Shown here one piece after another: positions 18,544 through 26,772 of a DNA stretch of 61,672 nucleotides. Below the pieces are notes generated by a model. It was given only the letters and a program-made list of their open reading frames with translations, was not told the DNA's origin and did not search any database. Made by a program: the position numbers and the translations under genes. The stretch spans positions 1 through 61,672 of the forward strand of contig CAMBYH010000010.1 in NCBI GenBank assembly GCA_945872065.1. Reading direction: 5' to 3'. Every line of letters starts with the position of its first letter. Position 1 is the stretch's first letter. The stretch is from Arsukibacterium tuosuense. GTDB taxonomy: Bacteria; Pseudomonadota; Gammaproteobacteria; Steroidobacterales; GCA-2729495.

Positions 18544-19098
18544 TTACCAGCTGCGGACGCGGCCGGTATCCAGGTGTACGAAGTCAGATCCCGGGTAGTA
18601 GCCGACCCCGCCGTTTGCCAGGTGAAGTCCGGCAAGGCGCAGGTCACTGGTGCGGACCCCGGGTAACCGGACGTCGATTGCCTGGCCCTGAAGGTGCAGG
18701 CTGTGGTCCGCCACACCGCCACTTCTGCTCGCAAGCATCTGATTAGTGGCGGGAGAACGGTAGGCGGAAATGATTTCAAAGCGGCCATGGCCACCGCCGG
18801 TAGCCTGCTGCACGTCATGCAGGATATCGAGCAGGGCTGGATCGATCGGGTGGCTATCCCCGGTGCGGAAGTCCCGGAACAGGTGATGCACTTCCTTCAG
18901 CGCATCTGGCACGTACACACCGCCTTCGCTGTAGACGACATCCAGTGTTTCCGCCGTGTGTGTGTGATAAAAGGCCAGGCGCCGGGATTCGCTGTTCGTG
19001 GCAGGGCTGGTTGCCTGCACAATACCCGGACAGGCAACCAGAGGCGCCAGCAGCAGGGCAGACCGGAGAAACTCTCGGCGGTGGAGCTGGGGGGGCAT
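18544..19098 (-). CDS. DUF882/YcbK-family (MepK-like) peptidase
   Basis: A 184-residue exported protein. An N-terminal twin-arginine-like signal (LHRREFLRSALLLAPLVACP) is followed by the M15-like fold: YHTHTAETLDVVY, ISAYRSPATNQMLA, DHSLHLQGQAIDVR and DFVHLD. The His and Asp in the third and His in the last motif are the likely zinc ligands. E. coli YcbK/MepK cleaves L,D- (3-3) crosslinks in peptidoglycan. It is divergent from a YcbB-like L,D-transpeptidase, the enzyme that makes such crosslinks, as in E. coli, which supports a maker/cutter pair. Confidence 0.88.
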   Translation of the reverse strand: MPPQLHRREFLRSALLLAPLVACPGIVQATSPATNSESRRLAFYHTHTAETLDVVYSEGGVYVPDALKEVHHLFRDFRTGDSHPIDPALLDILHDVQQATGGGHGRFEIISAYRSPATNQMLASRSGGVADHSLHLQGQAIDVRLPGVRTSDLRLAGLHLANGGVGYYPGSDFVHLDTGRVRSW

Positions 19099-19199
19099 GA
19101 CGACATTTTCACCAGCGAGGCGGCCCGCCGCAACCCCTGATCCATGGATTCTTGACGCAGGCCCGCACAGACAGGCGCCCCGGAGGCAGGGCCCGCAAT

Positions 19200-20861
19200 A
19201 TGCAAAATCATCCCCGCACGGCAGTGGCGCTTGTCCTGGCCTTCCTCGGGCTCGGCCTCGCGGTCGCGCCAGTCGCCCTGGCTGCCCCCGCGGAGCGGGC
19301 GGTGCAGCAACAGCTGGTCGTTCAGGTCGGGAAGCTGCGGGCCAGTGGTGGCCTTTACCTGCAGGGGCTTGCCATTGCCTCGGGAAGTCTCGTTCCCGAT
19401 TTCTATGGGGCGCGGAACTATGCGCCGGTCTGGACGCGGCCGGGCCGGGTCGATGAGTTACTGACGCTGCTCGCCAGTGCAGAGAGCCACGGCCTCTCCA
19501 GTGAGGATTACTACCTGTCGCCGCTCAAGGCACTGCGCCAGCGGGTGGCATCCAGCGACGATGCCGCTCTGGCCGCGGACTTCGATCTGCTGCTTACCGA
19601 GAGCCTGGTCCGCTTCGGCTACCACCAGCGTTTCGGCAAGGTGAATCCCCAGCGACTCGAGTCCACATGGAACTTCACCCGCCACTTCCGACCCGGTCTC
19701 GAGCCCCTGAAGACCCTGAGCGATGCGGTGGCCGCGCCTTCGCTGGACGAATTTCTCGGCCGTTGGCTTGACCGGGTACCCCTTTACCGGGCTCTCCAGG
19801 ACAGGCTGGCCGAGTATCGGACTCTCGCTGCCGCCGGGGGCTGGCCCGAGGTGCCGGAGGGGCCAACCCTCAAGCCGGGCGCTGCAGACGCCCGGCTGCC
19901 ACTGCTCCGCGAGCGGCTGATCGTCACCGGTGATCTGCCCGCCACGACACCGGTGTCGGGAACCTATAACGAGATCCTCGTCGCGGGCGTACAGCGTTTC
20001 CAGGCCCGGCACGCGCTGGACGCCGACGGAGTGCTGGGCGCCCGGACCCTGGCCGCCCTCAACGTACCCGTCAGTGTCCGTATCGACCAGCTGCGCCTGT
20101 CGCTGGCGCGCGCCCGGTGGGTGCTGGAAGACACGGCGGGCGAGGTCGTAGTGGTCAACGTCGCGGGCTACGAGGTCTTTGCGGCCCGCAATGGTGTGCC
20201 GTTCTGGTGGCGTCGCGCCGTTGTGGGTACCCAGGCCCGCGAGACACCCATCTTCAGGGCGTCGATCACTTACCTGGACCTGAATCCCACCTGGACGGTG
20301 CCGCCCACGATCCTGCGGGAAGATATTCTGCCGAAGGTCCGGCAGGATCCAGGCTACCTCCGCAGTCAGAACATCAGCGTGCTGGAGCCGAACGGCCGGC
20401 CCGTGAATGCCGCCACCATCAACTGGCGGGCCGTGGGCAGTCGTCCGCCCTATATCCTGCGGCAGGGACCCGGCCCCCGGAACGCGTTGGGGCGCATCAA
20501 GTTCATGTTCCCCAATGCGCACTCGGTTTTTCTGCACGATACGCCAAGCCGCGGCCTGTTTGAGAAGGCAGAGCGGAACTTCAGTTCCGGTTGCATCCGG
20601 CTTGAGGACCCGCTGTCGCTGGCCGAGATCCTGCTGGCGGACCCCGAACACTGGAATCGCGCCGGGCTGGAAGCTGCCATCGCCACCGGGACTACCCGGA
20701 CTGTGCGCCTGCCGAAGCCCTGGCCGATCCTGATCCTCTACTGGACCGCTGAACTGGATGCCGAGGGCCGCGTCAGGTTCCTGCCGGATGTATACCGGCG
20801 GGATCCGGGCCTGCTGCAGGCGCTGAATGGTGAGGTAGTCATCGACTTTCCCTCGTTATAA
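19200..20861 (+). CDS. YcbB-type L,D-transpeptidase
   Basis: A 553-residue exported enzyme that forms 3-3 crosslinks in peptidoglycan. It has a signal peptide (VALVLAFLGLGLAVAPVALA), an N-terminal scaffold domain, a peptidoglycan-binding domain (GVQRFQARHALDADGVLGAR) and a YkuD catalytic domain with H446 in HDTPSRGLF and nucleophile C465 in FSSGCIRLEDP. The ATG is chosen because the signal peptide begins there; the frame extends upstream only from a TTG. It faces the DUF882 peptidase gene across about 100 bp. The stop codon overlaps a TATAAT box for the next gene. Confidence 0.92.
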   Translation: MQNHPRTAVALVLAFLGLGLAVAPVALAAPAERAVQQQLVVQVGKLRASGGLYLQGLAIASGSLVPDFYGARNYAPVWTRPGRVDELLTLLASAESHGLSSEDYYLSPLKALRQRVASSDDAALAADFDLLLTESLVRFGYHQRFGKVNPQRLESTWNFTRHFRPGLEPLKTLSDAVAAPSLDEFLGRWLDRVPLYRALQDRLAEYRTLAAAGGWPEVPEGPTLKPGAADARLPLLRERLIVTGDLPATTPVSGTYNEILVAGVQRFQARHALDADGVLGARTLAALNVPVSVRIDQLRLSLARARWVLEDTAGEVVVVNVAGYEVFAARNGVPFWWRRAVVGTQARETPIFRASITYLDLNPTWTVPPTILREDILPKVRQDPGYLRSQNISVLEPNGRPVNAATINWRAVGSRPPYILRQGPGPRNALGRIKFMFPNAHSVFLHDTPSRGLFEKAERNFSSGCIRLEDPLSLAEILLADPEHWNRAGLEAAIATGTTRTVRLPKPWPILILYWTAELDAEGRVRFLPDVYRRDPGLLQALNGEVVIDFPSL

Positions 20862-20862
20862 T
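20857..20862 (+). promoter_or_regulatory. Candidate -10 box for the DUF4397 lipoprotein gene
   Basis: A perfect TATAAT straddles the stop codon of the L,D-transpeptidase gene, 94 bp before the next ATG. No good -35 is visible at 16-18 nt upstream, so an activator or an extended context would be needed. The remaining leader (20863-20956) holds a Shine-Dalgarno AAAGG and nothing else clear. Confidence 0.35.
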
Positions 20863-20956
20863 GAAGTCGTCAGCAACAAGAAGAAGCAGTCACATGCAGC
20901 GCTTTCATTCTCTCCTCGCTCGCCAGGTCGGCCAGTTTCTCCAAAGGTAATTCTTT

Positions 20957-22477
20957 ATGAGCGTATTTCCGCGCACGTTGCGTCTCGCCGTGCTTGGGGC
21001 CTGCGGCCTGGGTCTGGTCCTGGGGCTGGCGAGTTGCGGGTCCGAGGCCGACAACAAGGGCTCCTTCCGGATGATCCAGGCCTCGCCGGATCTCGCCCCC
21101 GTGAACTTCCTGGTTGACGGCGTCGCGCTTCGGTCCGCGATTGAATACAAAGGCGGGCCCGGCTTTCTCAGCGTTACGCCCAAGACCTACACGTTCGCTG
21201 TGGAGGCGATCCTGCCCGACGAAAACGGGCTGCCCGTTACCGAGCCGGTTATAGAGCCCGTCGCCCAGGCCATCGCGGAGGGGCGGGAATACACGCTCAT
21301 TACCCTCGGCAAGGCTTCTGTCGCCGACGCTGCTCCCAACGACACCGATGCACTGCGGCCGCTGGTCATCGAGAACCTGATCGAGGACGTGCCGGCTGGC
21401 AATGCCCGCCTGCAGTTGGTCCACGCCGCTCCCGATGTTCCGGCGGTGGTGGATATCTACCTGACTGCGGTCCCCGTGGCGCCCGGAGTCCTGCCGGACC
21501 TCTCGACCCAGACACCCATCGCCCAGGTCACCTATGGTGCCCAGCCCGCCCCTCGTCAGCTGGTGCAGACGGGGACCTATATCATTCGAATTACCCTGCC
21601 GGGGTCCACCGTCCCCGTTTTCCAGTCCAATAACATCGGGCTGAACAACGGGAACGACCTGCTCATCGTCGCGGTCGACAACAACCTCGTGGGCCCCGCG
21701 CCGATCTCGCTCTCCATCAGCAGCGGTTTTCGCGGGTTCTTTACTCCGGTCGGTACCGCAGAACTCCTGGACAAGGACACGCTGACGAACCTCCGGGTGG
21801 TCCAGGTGTCCCCGGATGCACCAACCATGAATATCCTGGGTACCCGGCCGCAGGAACCTGCGATTCCGCCTTCCACCGTGCTGCCTCCGCTCCGGGAAGT
21901 GACTTTCGCCACCGCGCTGAACTACCTGGACTTCACGGGTTATGTATCGACCTTTCCGGATACCTACAGCCTTAGGGGTGTCAGGACCGCGGACCCGACA
22001 GCCACGACGCCGCTGTTCACGGTCTTCCCCAATCCCACCCCCCTGGCGCTGGGCCAGCGGGCCACTCTGTTCGTGATCGGCCTTGCCCTGACGACGCCGT
22101 CGACCTTCGATCCGCTGGTGCTCCCCGATGAGATCCGGTCCGTGTTTGGCGAAGGCAAGCTGCGGATCGTGGACGCCTCGCTGGCTGCCGGTGTAGTCGA
22201 CGTCTACATTCTGAAGGCGGGTACATCCATCGCCGATGTGTCCCCCACTCTCCAGAACCTCTCGTCGCGACTTGCAACCCCTTATCTGCCGTTGTTTCCC
22301 CAGGACTACCGAGTGACCTTTACGACGGCGGGCACCAAGACCGTACTGGCCGCAGTGGATATTGCGGCAACCTCGGGCACCGTGCAGACAGCGATCCTGG
22401 TGGACGCCCCGCGCCCGGACGCCACGAGCGATGGCAAGCCACCCGCTGTGCTGCTGCTGAACGATCTGGCGAGCTAG
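20957..22477 (+). CDS. DUF4397 repeat lipoprotein
   Basis: A 506-residue predicted lipoprotein: lipobox LASC with Cys 27, then DUF4397-like beta-rich modules. The repeat signature recurs: FRMIQASPDLAPVNFLVDG at about 37, ARLQLVHAAPDVPAVVDIYL near 150, LRVVQVSPDAPTMNILG near 280 and LRIVDASLAAGVVDVYIL near 400. So four tandem modules are visible. The domain is usually found on cell-surface or envelope proteins; function not defined. AAAGG lies about 10 nt before the ATG. A convergent gene follows after 41 bp. Confidence 0.88.
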   Translation: MSVFPRTLRLAVLGACGLGLVLGLASCGSEADNKGSFRMIQASPDLAPVNFLVDGVALRSAIEYKGGPGFLSVTPKTYTFAVEAILPDENGLPVTEPVIEPVAQAIAEGREYTLITLGKASVADAAPNDTDALRPLVIENLIEDVPAGNARLQLVHAAPDVPAVVDIYLTAVPVAPGVLPDLSTQTPIAQVTYGAQPAPRQLVQTGTYIIRITLPGSTVPVFQSNNIGLNNGNDLLIVAVDNNLVGPAPISLSISSGFRGFFTPVGTAELLDKDTLTNLRVVQVSPDAPTMNILGTRPQEPAIPPSTVLPPLREVTFATALNYLDFTGYVSTFPDTYSLRGVRTADPTATTPLFTVFPNPTPLALGQRATLFVIGLALTTPSTFDPLVLPDEIRSVFGEGKLRIVDASLAAGVVDVYILKAGTSIADVSPTLQNLSSRLATPYLPLFPQDYRVTFTTAGTKTVLAAVDIAATSGTVQTAILVDAPRPDATSDGKPPAVLLLNDLAS

Positions 22478-22492
22478 GGCTCTGCTTCGCAG

Positions 22493-22510
22493 CCCTGGCG
22501 CTGGCCAGGG
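22493..22510. terminator. Hairpin between convergent genes
   Basis: ccctggc-gctg-gccaggg, a perfect 7-bp stem, lies midway between the convergent DUF4397 and glutaredoxin-fusion genes. A weaker hairpin (ctgc-ttc-gcag) is just to its left. There is no T tract, so intrinsic termination is uncertain. Confidence 0.35.
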
Positions 22511-22518
22511 CGGGGAGC

Positions 22519-23451
22519 CTAGTAGGCAGGAACCGTGGGGTCGATTTCCCGGGACCAGGCGTCGATGCCGCCGGCCAGGTTGTAGAGGTTGGTGTAGCCC
22601 CGCCGGCGGTAGCGTTCGGCAACGGCCTGGCTCCGACCGCCCCGGTGACAATGGAAGACGATCGGTGTGTCCGTTGCCAGCCCCTCGATGGTGCGGACGC
22701 CATCCTCGTCCCAGGGCTTGGCGGCTGACAACGAGGCGATCGCGCGCTCGTCCTCGCCCCGCACGTCAAAGAGCCAGGGCTTTTTACCGGAGGCCAGGGT
22801 GGCAGTGAGGGCGGCCTGCAGTTCCTGCACCGACATCTGCTTTACCGGTGGTGGCGCGTTGGGGTTTTCGAAACTGAAGCCCTGGCCCTGCAGCGCTTCC
22901 TTCACGCGAATCCGGAGGCCATCGGCCCGGGCTGCGCTCCAACGGTCGATCTGCAGCCCAACCGGACCGCTGGTCACGTCGAGGCTACCGGGCTTCGGCG
23001 GCCCCAGGGTCATGGAATGTTCGAAGGCCGCGTCGATCTTCAGGTGAATGGTCTGGCCGGGGCGGCTCTGCACGGCATTGACCATGATTTCCGCAGCGGC
23101 CGGGTCAATCTCGATCTGCGGTGGCCTGCCCGTGGGCTCGGCCAGGCCGAGCACGTTGCCGAGTTCGCCGGAATCAAACATCTCGGTAACGATGTCGCTG
23201 CCGCCGATCAGTTCGCCTGCCACGTAGAGCTGGGGCACCGTGGGCCAGTTACCGTAGGCCTTGATGCCTTCCCGGATCTCCGGATCCTGCAGCACGTCGA
23301 TGGTGAGGTAGTCGGGCAGCACCATGTCCAGCGCCGCGACTGTCTTGGCCGAGAACCCGCACTGGGGCTGGGCCCGATTGCCCTTCATGAACAACACGAC
23401 GCGGTTGCTGCTGAGGAGGTCGTCGATGGCGGTGCGGATGTCGCTGTTCAT
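22519..23451 (-). CDS. Monothiol glutaredoxin - degenerate A-type carrier - rhodanese fusion
   Basis: A 310-residue three-domain protein. Residues 1-105 are a Grx4/Grx5-type monothiol glutaredoxin with the CGFS site at C31. Residues about 108-205 align by eye with the neighbouring ErpA (IEIDPAAAEIMVN...; GPVGLQIDRW...FSFENPNAP) but lack all three cluster-binding Cys. Residues about 208-310 are a rhodanese domain with HCHRGGRS, Cys 268. CGFS glutaredoxins carry [2Fe-2S] clusters; rhodaneses handle sulfane sulfur. It lies directly downstream of erpA, so a role in Fe-S delivery is likely. Confidence 0.87.
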   Translation of the reverse strand: MNSDIRTAIDDLLSSNRVVLFMKGNRAQPQCGFSAKTVAALDMVLPDYLTIDVLQDPEIREGIKAYGNWPTVPQLYVAGELIGGSDIVTEMFDSGELGNVLGLAEPTGRPPQIEIDPAAAEIMVNAVQSRPGQTIHLKIDAAFEHSMTLGPPKPGSLDVTSGPVGLQIDRWSAARADGLRIRVKEALQGQGFSFENPNAPPPVKQMSVQELQAALTATLASGKKPWLFDVRGEDERAIASLSAAKPWDEDGVRTIEGLATDTPIVFHCHRGGRSQAVAERYRRRGYTNLYNLAGGIDAWSREIDPTVPAY

Positions 23452-23478
23452 CGTTTTGTATCGTTCCTGGATTGCGCC

Positions 23479-23535
23479 TGTAGGAGCGCCTTTAGGCGCG
23501 ATCCTTAATGGCTTCGCGCCGGTCGGCGCTCCTAC
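23479..23535. repeat. Inverted pair of dispersed gtaggagcg-type arms
   Basis: A forward arm (tgtaggagcgcctttaggcg, 23479 on) faces a reverse arm ending at 23535. The pair fills the gap between the Grx-fusion gene and erpA and supplies the erpA TAG stop. A double hairpin here may set relative expression within the two-gene transcript. Confidence 0.7.
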
Positions 23536-23897
23536 ACGGAGAAGCTGGAGCCGCAGCCGCAGGTGGTAGCAGCGTTCGGATTGCGGATGACGAAGCGGGC
23601 GCCTTCGAGATCGCTCTTGTAGTCGATCTCGGCGCCGGCCAGGTACTGGATGCTCATGGGGTCGATCAGCAGGGTGACGCCCTCGTTGCGCACCTGGGTA
23701 TCGCCGTCTTCCAGCTTCTCGTCGAAGGTAAAGCCATACTGAAAGCCGGAGCAGCCACCGCCCGAAATAAACACCCGCAGCTTGAGATTCGGGTTGCCTT
23801 CCTCGGCGATCAGCTCCGCCACCTTGGCGGCGGCGGAGTCGGAGAAGTTCAGGCTCGGGGCGCCAGTGGTCGAGGGTGCAGCGATTTGTGTATCCAT
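23532..23897 (-). CDS. erpA: Iron-sulfur cluster insertion protein ErpA
   Basis: A 121-residue A-type carrier with the three conserved cysteines C49 ([13 protein letters not shown]), C113 and C115 (TTCGCGSSF). It accepts an Fe-S cluster from the Isc/Suf machinery and delivers it to target proteins in the cytoplasm. Length and N-terminal leader fit ErpA better than IscA. The Grx-rhodanese fusion follows on the same strand 80 bp away, separated by a repeat pair. Its start is close to the divergent phosphotransferase gene, 29 bp between the two starts. Confidence 0.93.
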   Translation of the reverse strand: MDTQIAAPSTTGAPSLNFSDSAAAKVAELIAEEGNPNLKLRVFISGGGCSGFQYGFTFDEKLEDGDTQVRNEGVTLLIDPMSIQYLAGAEIDYKSDLEGARFVIRNPNAATTCGCGSSFSV

Positions 23898-23926
23898 TTC
23901 AAAAGTCTGACGGCAGAATCCAGCGC

Positions 23927-24970
23927 ATGCAAGGCCTTGAAGTCCCGAATTTAGTCCTCAGTGCCTGGAATCTCGGCGGCAGCACGGTCTCGCCGCTCGG
24001 CGGCGGCCTGATCAACCACACCGCGCTGGTCACCGCCGGCGCAGACCGTTATGTCCTGCAGCAGCTAAACCCCGTCTTTCCGCCGGAGATCAATGAGGAT
24101 ATCCAGGTGGTTACGGCCCATCTTCGGGCCCGGGGCCTGGTGGCCCCCGAGCTGCTGCCCACGGTCGATGGCCGCCTCTGGGTGGAAATCGACGGGCGGG
24201 TCTATCGCCTGATGACCCACCTGGACGGCGTCAGCCGGAACCGGCTGAACAGCCCCGGGGAAGCCCGGGAGGCTGGTGGCCTGCTGGCCCGTTTTCACCG
24301 GGCACTGGCGGACCTGGATTACGCGTTCCCGCACCGGCGCCTGGGTGTCCACGATACCGCCCGACACATGGCGGTACTGCGTCAGGCCTTGCTGGACCAC
24401 CCGGGCCACAGAGACTTCGCGGCCATCGCGCCCCTGGCAGGGGAGATTCTCGACCTCGCTGCAGCCCTGCCGACTCTGCCCCCAGTCCCCGAGCGCGTGG
24501 TGCACGGCGACCCGAAGATCAACAACCTGCTGTTCGCTACGACAACAGGCCGTGCCCTGTGCTTCATTGATCTCGACACCCTGGGCCCTATGGCTTTGCC
24601 CCTCGAGCTCGGTGACGCCTTTCGCTCCTGGTGCAATCCGGCCGGGGAGGATCACCGGCAATCCGCCTTCGCGCTGGACCTGTTCACGCCGGCCGTTTCT
24701 GGCTATGCCGAGGTGGCCACTGGCTGGATTACGCCCGAAGAGTCGGGCGCCATCGTGGCGGGAACCCTGACCATCTACGTCGAACTCGCGGCGCGCTTTT
24801 GTGCCGATGCGCTCCGGGAAAGTTACTTTGGCTGGGATCCCCAGCGCTTTCCCACCCGCAGCGCTCACAACCAGGCGCGGGCGGCCAACCAGTTAACCGC
24901 GGCGCGCTCGCTCTGGGATCTGCGGAGCGCCGCCGAGGAAGTGGTGCGCAGAGCGTTCGGCTCAGGCTGA
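23927..24970 (+). CDS. Phosphotransferase of the APH/choline kinase-like fold
   Basis: A 347-residue kinase-fold protein. N-terminal [20 protein letters not shown] is the nucleotide-binding beta hairpin with the likely Lys-equivalent region. [11 protein letters not shown] (H193, D195) is the catalytic loop and CFIDLDTLG holds the Mg-binding Asp. Relatives include aminoglycoside phosphotransferases, homoserine kinase type II and N-acetylhexosamine kinases; the [10 protein letters not shown] form resembles sugar-kinase-like members. Substrate unknown. I start at MQGLEV since the divergent erpA promoter and leader lie just upstream. Confidence 0.85.
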   Translation: MQGLEVPNLVLSAWNLGGSTVSPLGGGLINHTALVTAGADRYVLQQLNPVFPPEINEDIQVVTAHLRARGLVAPELLPTVDGRLWVEIDGRVYRLMTHLDGVSRNRLNSPGEAREAGGLLARFHRALADLDYAFPHRRLGVHDTARHMAVLRQALLDHPGHRDFAAIAPLAGEILDLAAALPTLPPVPERVVHGDPKINNLLFATTTGRALCFIDLDTLGPMALPLELGDAFRSWCNPAGEDHRQSAFALDLFTPAVSGYAEVATGWITPEESGAIVAGTLTIYVELAARFCADALRESYFGWDPQRFPTRSAHNQARAANQLTAARSLWDLRSAAEEVVRRAFGSG

Positions 24971-25058
24971 CGGGTTATTACCCGGCGCGCTAAAAACAGG
25001 ACGAAATGCCGAGAAATCCAGGTTGTCCAGCCGGTCGATACCCGGTAGCTTGTACTCC

Positions 25059-25376
25059 ATGGATTACCTCTACTCGCTGTATGATGCCCTCGTCAGCATC
25101 AACGTCCCGAACGACAAGGCTCGGGCTGTCGTTGATGCCATGGAGCGCGACATGGGCACGACCATCGCCACCAAGTCAGACCTGCAGATGCTTCGTCAGG
25201 AGTTGGTGGCGATGATTGCCAATCTGGCCACCCGTGAAGAAACTCAGGAGGTCAGGTCCGATATCGCGCTGGTGCGCAAGGACCTGGAGATTCTCTCCGC
25301 CGCGATGACCGTCCGTCTGGGGTCTATGTTGATCGTCGGGCTGGGCCTGCTGTTCGCCGCCCTCAAGCTGACCTGA
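25059..25376 (+). CDS. Coiled-coil single-pass membrane protein, DUF1640-like
   Basis: A 105-residue protein starting MDYLYSLYDALVSINVPNDK. It has a helical region of coiled-coil type (about residues 20-80, with ATKSDLQMLRQELVAMIANL) and a C-terminal membrane segment (LGSMLIVGLGLLFAALKL). This arrangement is that of DUF1640/CCDC90-like proteins, which assemble as membrane-anchored trimeric coiled coils; a bacterial function is not known. Its 3' end overlaps the convergent MFS gene by 14 bp. Confidence 0.75.
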   Translation: MDYLYSLYDALVSINVPNDKARAVVDAMERDMGTTIATKSDLQMLRQELVAMIANLATREETQEVRSDIALVRKDLEILSAAMTVRLGSMLIVGLGLLFAALKLT

Positions 25377-26748
25377 CTGCCCGTCCCCAGCTCTCCGCCT
25401 CCCGGACGCTCGCCCGGTAGTGGGGGAGATGCAGCAGCAGAAACGTCAGCCCCATGACGCTAGCTCCCGCGCACACAATCGCCAGGGAATAGCGCAGCGC
25501 GCCGTCGTCCCCAAAGCCGAAGTCGGTGACGAGGCCCACGGCGGTGGGGCCCAGCAGCCCCAGGATGTTGATGACGAAGTAGTAGAGCGCGGTCGTCTGC
25601 GCCCGCATCTGGTTCGGCGCGATCATCTGCAGGGCTGCGGCACCCGTCGCGGTCACCCACGCACCACCGATGGAGACAGGGACGAGCAGGGCGAGGGCCA
25701 GCTGCCCCGTGGGCATCAGCGGCGTCAGGATCGAGGCCGGGATCAGGAAGACCACAGCGCCGAAGACGCAGGTGCGCATGAGTGCGTCCTCGTGCCCCTG
25801 CTCGCGCAGGCGTTGCGCAACCCAGCCGCTGACCACCACGCCGAGCGGGCCGGCAGTGATGGTGATAAGCCCGTAGCCCAGACTGATCTCGGGGATGGTC
25901 CAGCCCCACGTCCGGACGAACATGCTGGGCACCCAGAAGAAGTAGTTGTAGCCGAGGATGGTCACCACTGACATGCCGAGAAAGTGGGTGAGGTAGGTGC
26001 GCCAGCGCTGCCGCAGGTAGCCCACGGTCTGTTTCAGTGTCAGGTCTTCGGTAATCCGGCCATCGGCCAGCTGGATCTGCAGCCGGTCCCGGCGGACCGG
26101 TTCCCGGACCGTCACCATGAGCAGGGCGACCACCAGTCCGGGCAGACCCACCAGAATGAATACCGTCTGCCAGGCGCGGAGCTCGCCTATCCCGGGCACA
26201 TCCAGGGGCGGCGCGGAGGCGACCCAGGCAATCAGCTGACCGCCGAAGATCAGCGCAACGCCCACGCCCAGCGATACCCCCATGTTGTAGAAGGTCAGGG
26301 CCCGGCCCCGGGTTTTCCGGGGAAAGTAGTCACTGATCAGGGAGAGCGCTGCGGGATTCAGCGCTGCTTCACCGACACCAACGCCGACCCGGGCGAGAAA
26401 GAGCTGACCGAAGTTGCGCGCCAGCCCGCACAGTGCCGTCATCAGGCACCAGATGGTTATGCCCGCCGCAATGATGCCGCGTCGGCTGAACCGGTCCGCA
26501 GCCCGGCCAATGGGCAGGCCAAGGATGGTGTAGAACAGACCGAACGCGAGATTCCCGAGCAGGCTGACCTGGGTGTCAGAGATGTCCAGATCCCGGCGGA
26601 TCGGCTCGACCATCAGGGCAAGGATCTGGCGGTCGAGGAACGACAGCAGGTAGGCGACGGTGAGGATGCTGACGACATACCAGGCATAACCCGGGTTGGG
26701 ATAGCCGGAGTCCTGATCCTGTGCCGTCGGGTTCATGGACCGGATCAT
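25363..26748 (-). CDS. MFS transporter, spinster-like
   Basis: A 461-residue twelve-helix carrier. The first helix has NFLDRQ-type LLSFLDRQILALMVEPIRRD, then the MFS loop motif GRAADRFSRRGI between helices 2 and 3 and GVGVGEAALNPAALSLISDY in helices 4-5, the pattern of spinster-like/hexuronate-type MFS proteins common beside catabolic genes in steroid and aromatic degraders. Substrate not known. Two starts (Met 1 or Met 5, MNPTAQDQ) are possible. It is downstream of the haem-flavoprotein gene on the same strand (24 bp), so it could move that enzyme's substrate or product. Confidence 0.88.
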   Translation of the reverse strand: MIRSMNPTAQDQDSGYPNPGYAWYVVSILTVAYLLSFLDRQILALMVEPIRRDLDISDTQVSLLGNLAFGLFYTILGLPIGRAADRFSRRGIIAAGITIWCLMTALCGLARNFGQLFLARVGVGVGEAALNPAALSLISDYFPRKTRGRALTFYNMGVSLGVGVALIFGGQLIAWVASAPPLDVPGIGELRAWQTVFILVGLPGLVVALLMVTVREPVRRDRLQIQLADGRITEDLTLKQTVGYLRQRWRTYLTHFLGMSVVTILGYNYFFWVPSMFVRTWGWTIPEISLGYGLITITAGPLGVVVSGWVAQRLREQGHEDALMRTCVFGAVVFLIPASILTPLMPTGQLALALLVPVSIGGAWVTATGAAALQMIAPNQMRAQTTALYYFVINILGLLGPTAVGLVTDFGFGDDGALRYSLAIVCAGASVMGLTFLLLHLPHYRASVREAESWGRAVRSA

Positions 26749-26772
26749 AGCCCGGTCGCCGCTCGTCCGAGG

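Noticed and set aside
20870-22651. Long open frame on the minus strand opposite the DUF4397 lipoprotein (about 590 codons)
   Set aside because: It reads as a Gly/Arg/Gln-rich, low-complexity protein with no domain, and the plus strand has a clear lipoprotein with repeats. High GC gives long antisense frames.
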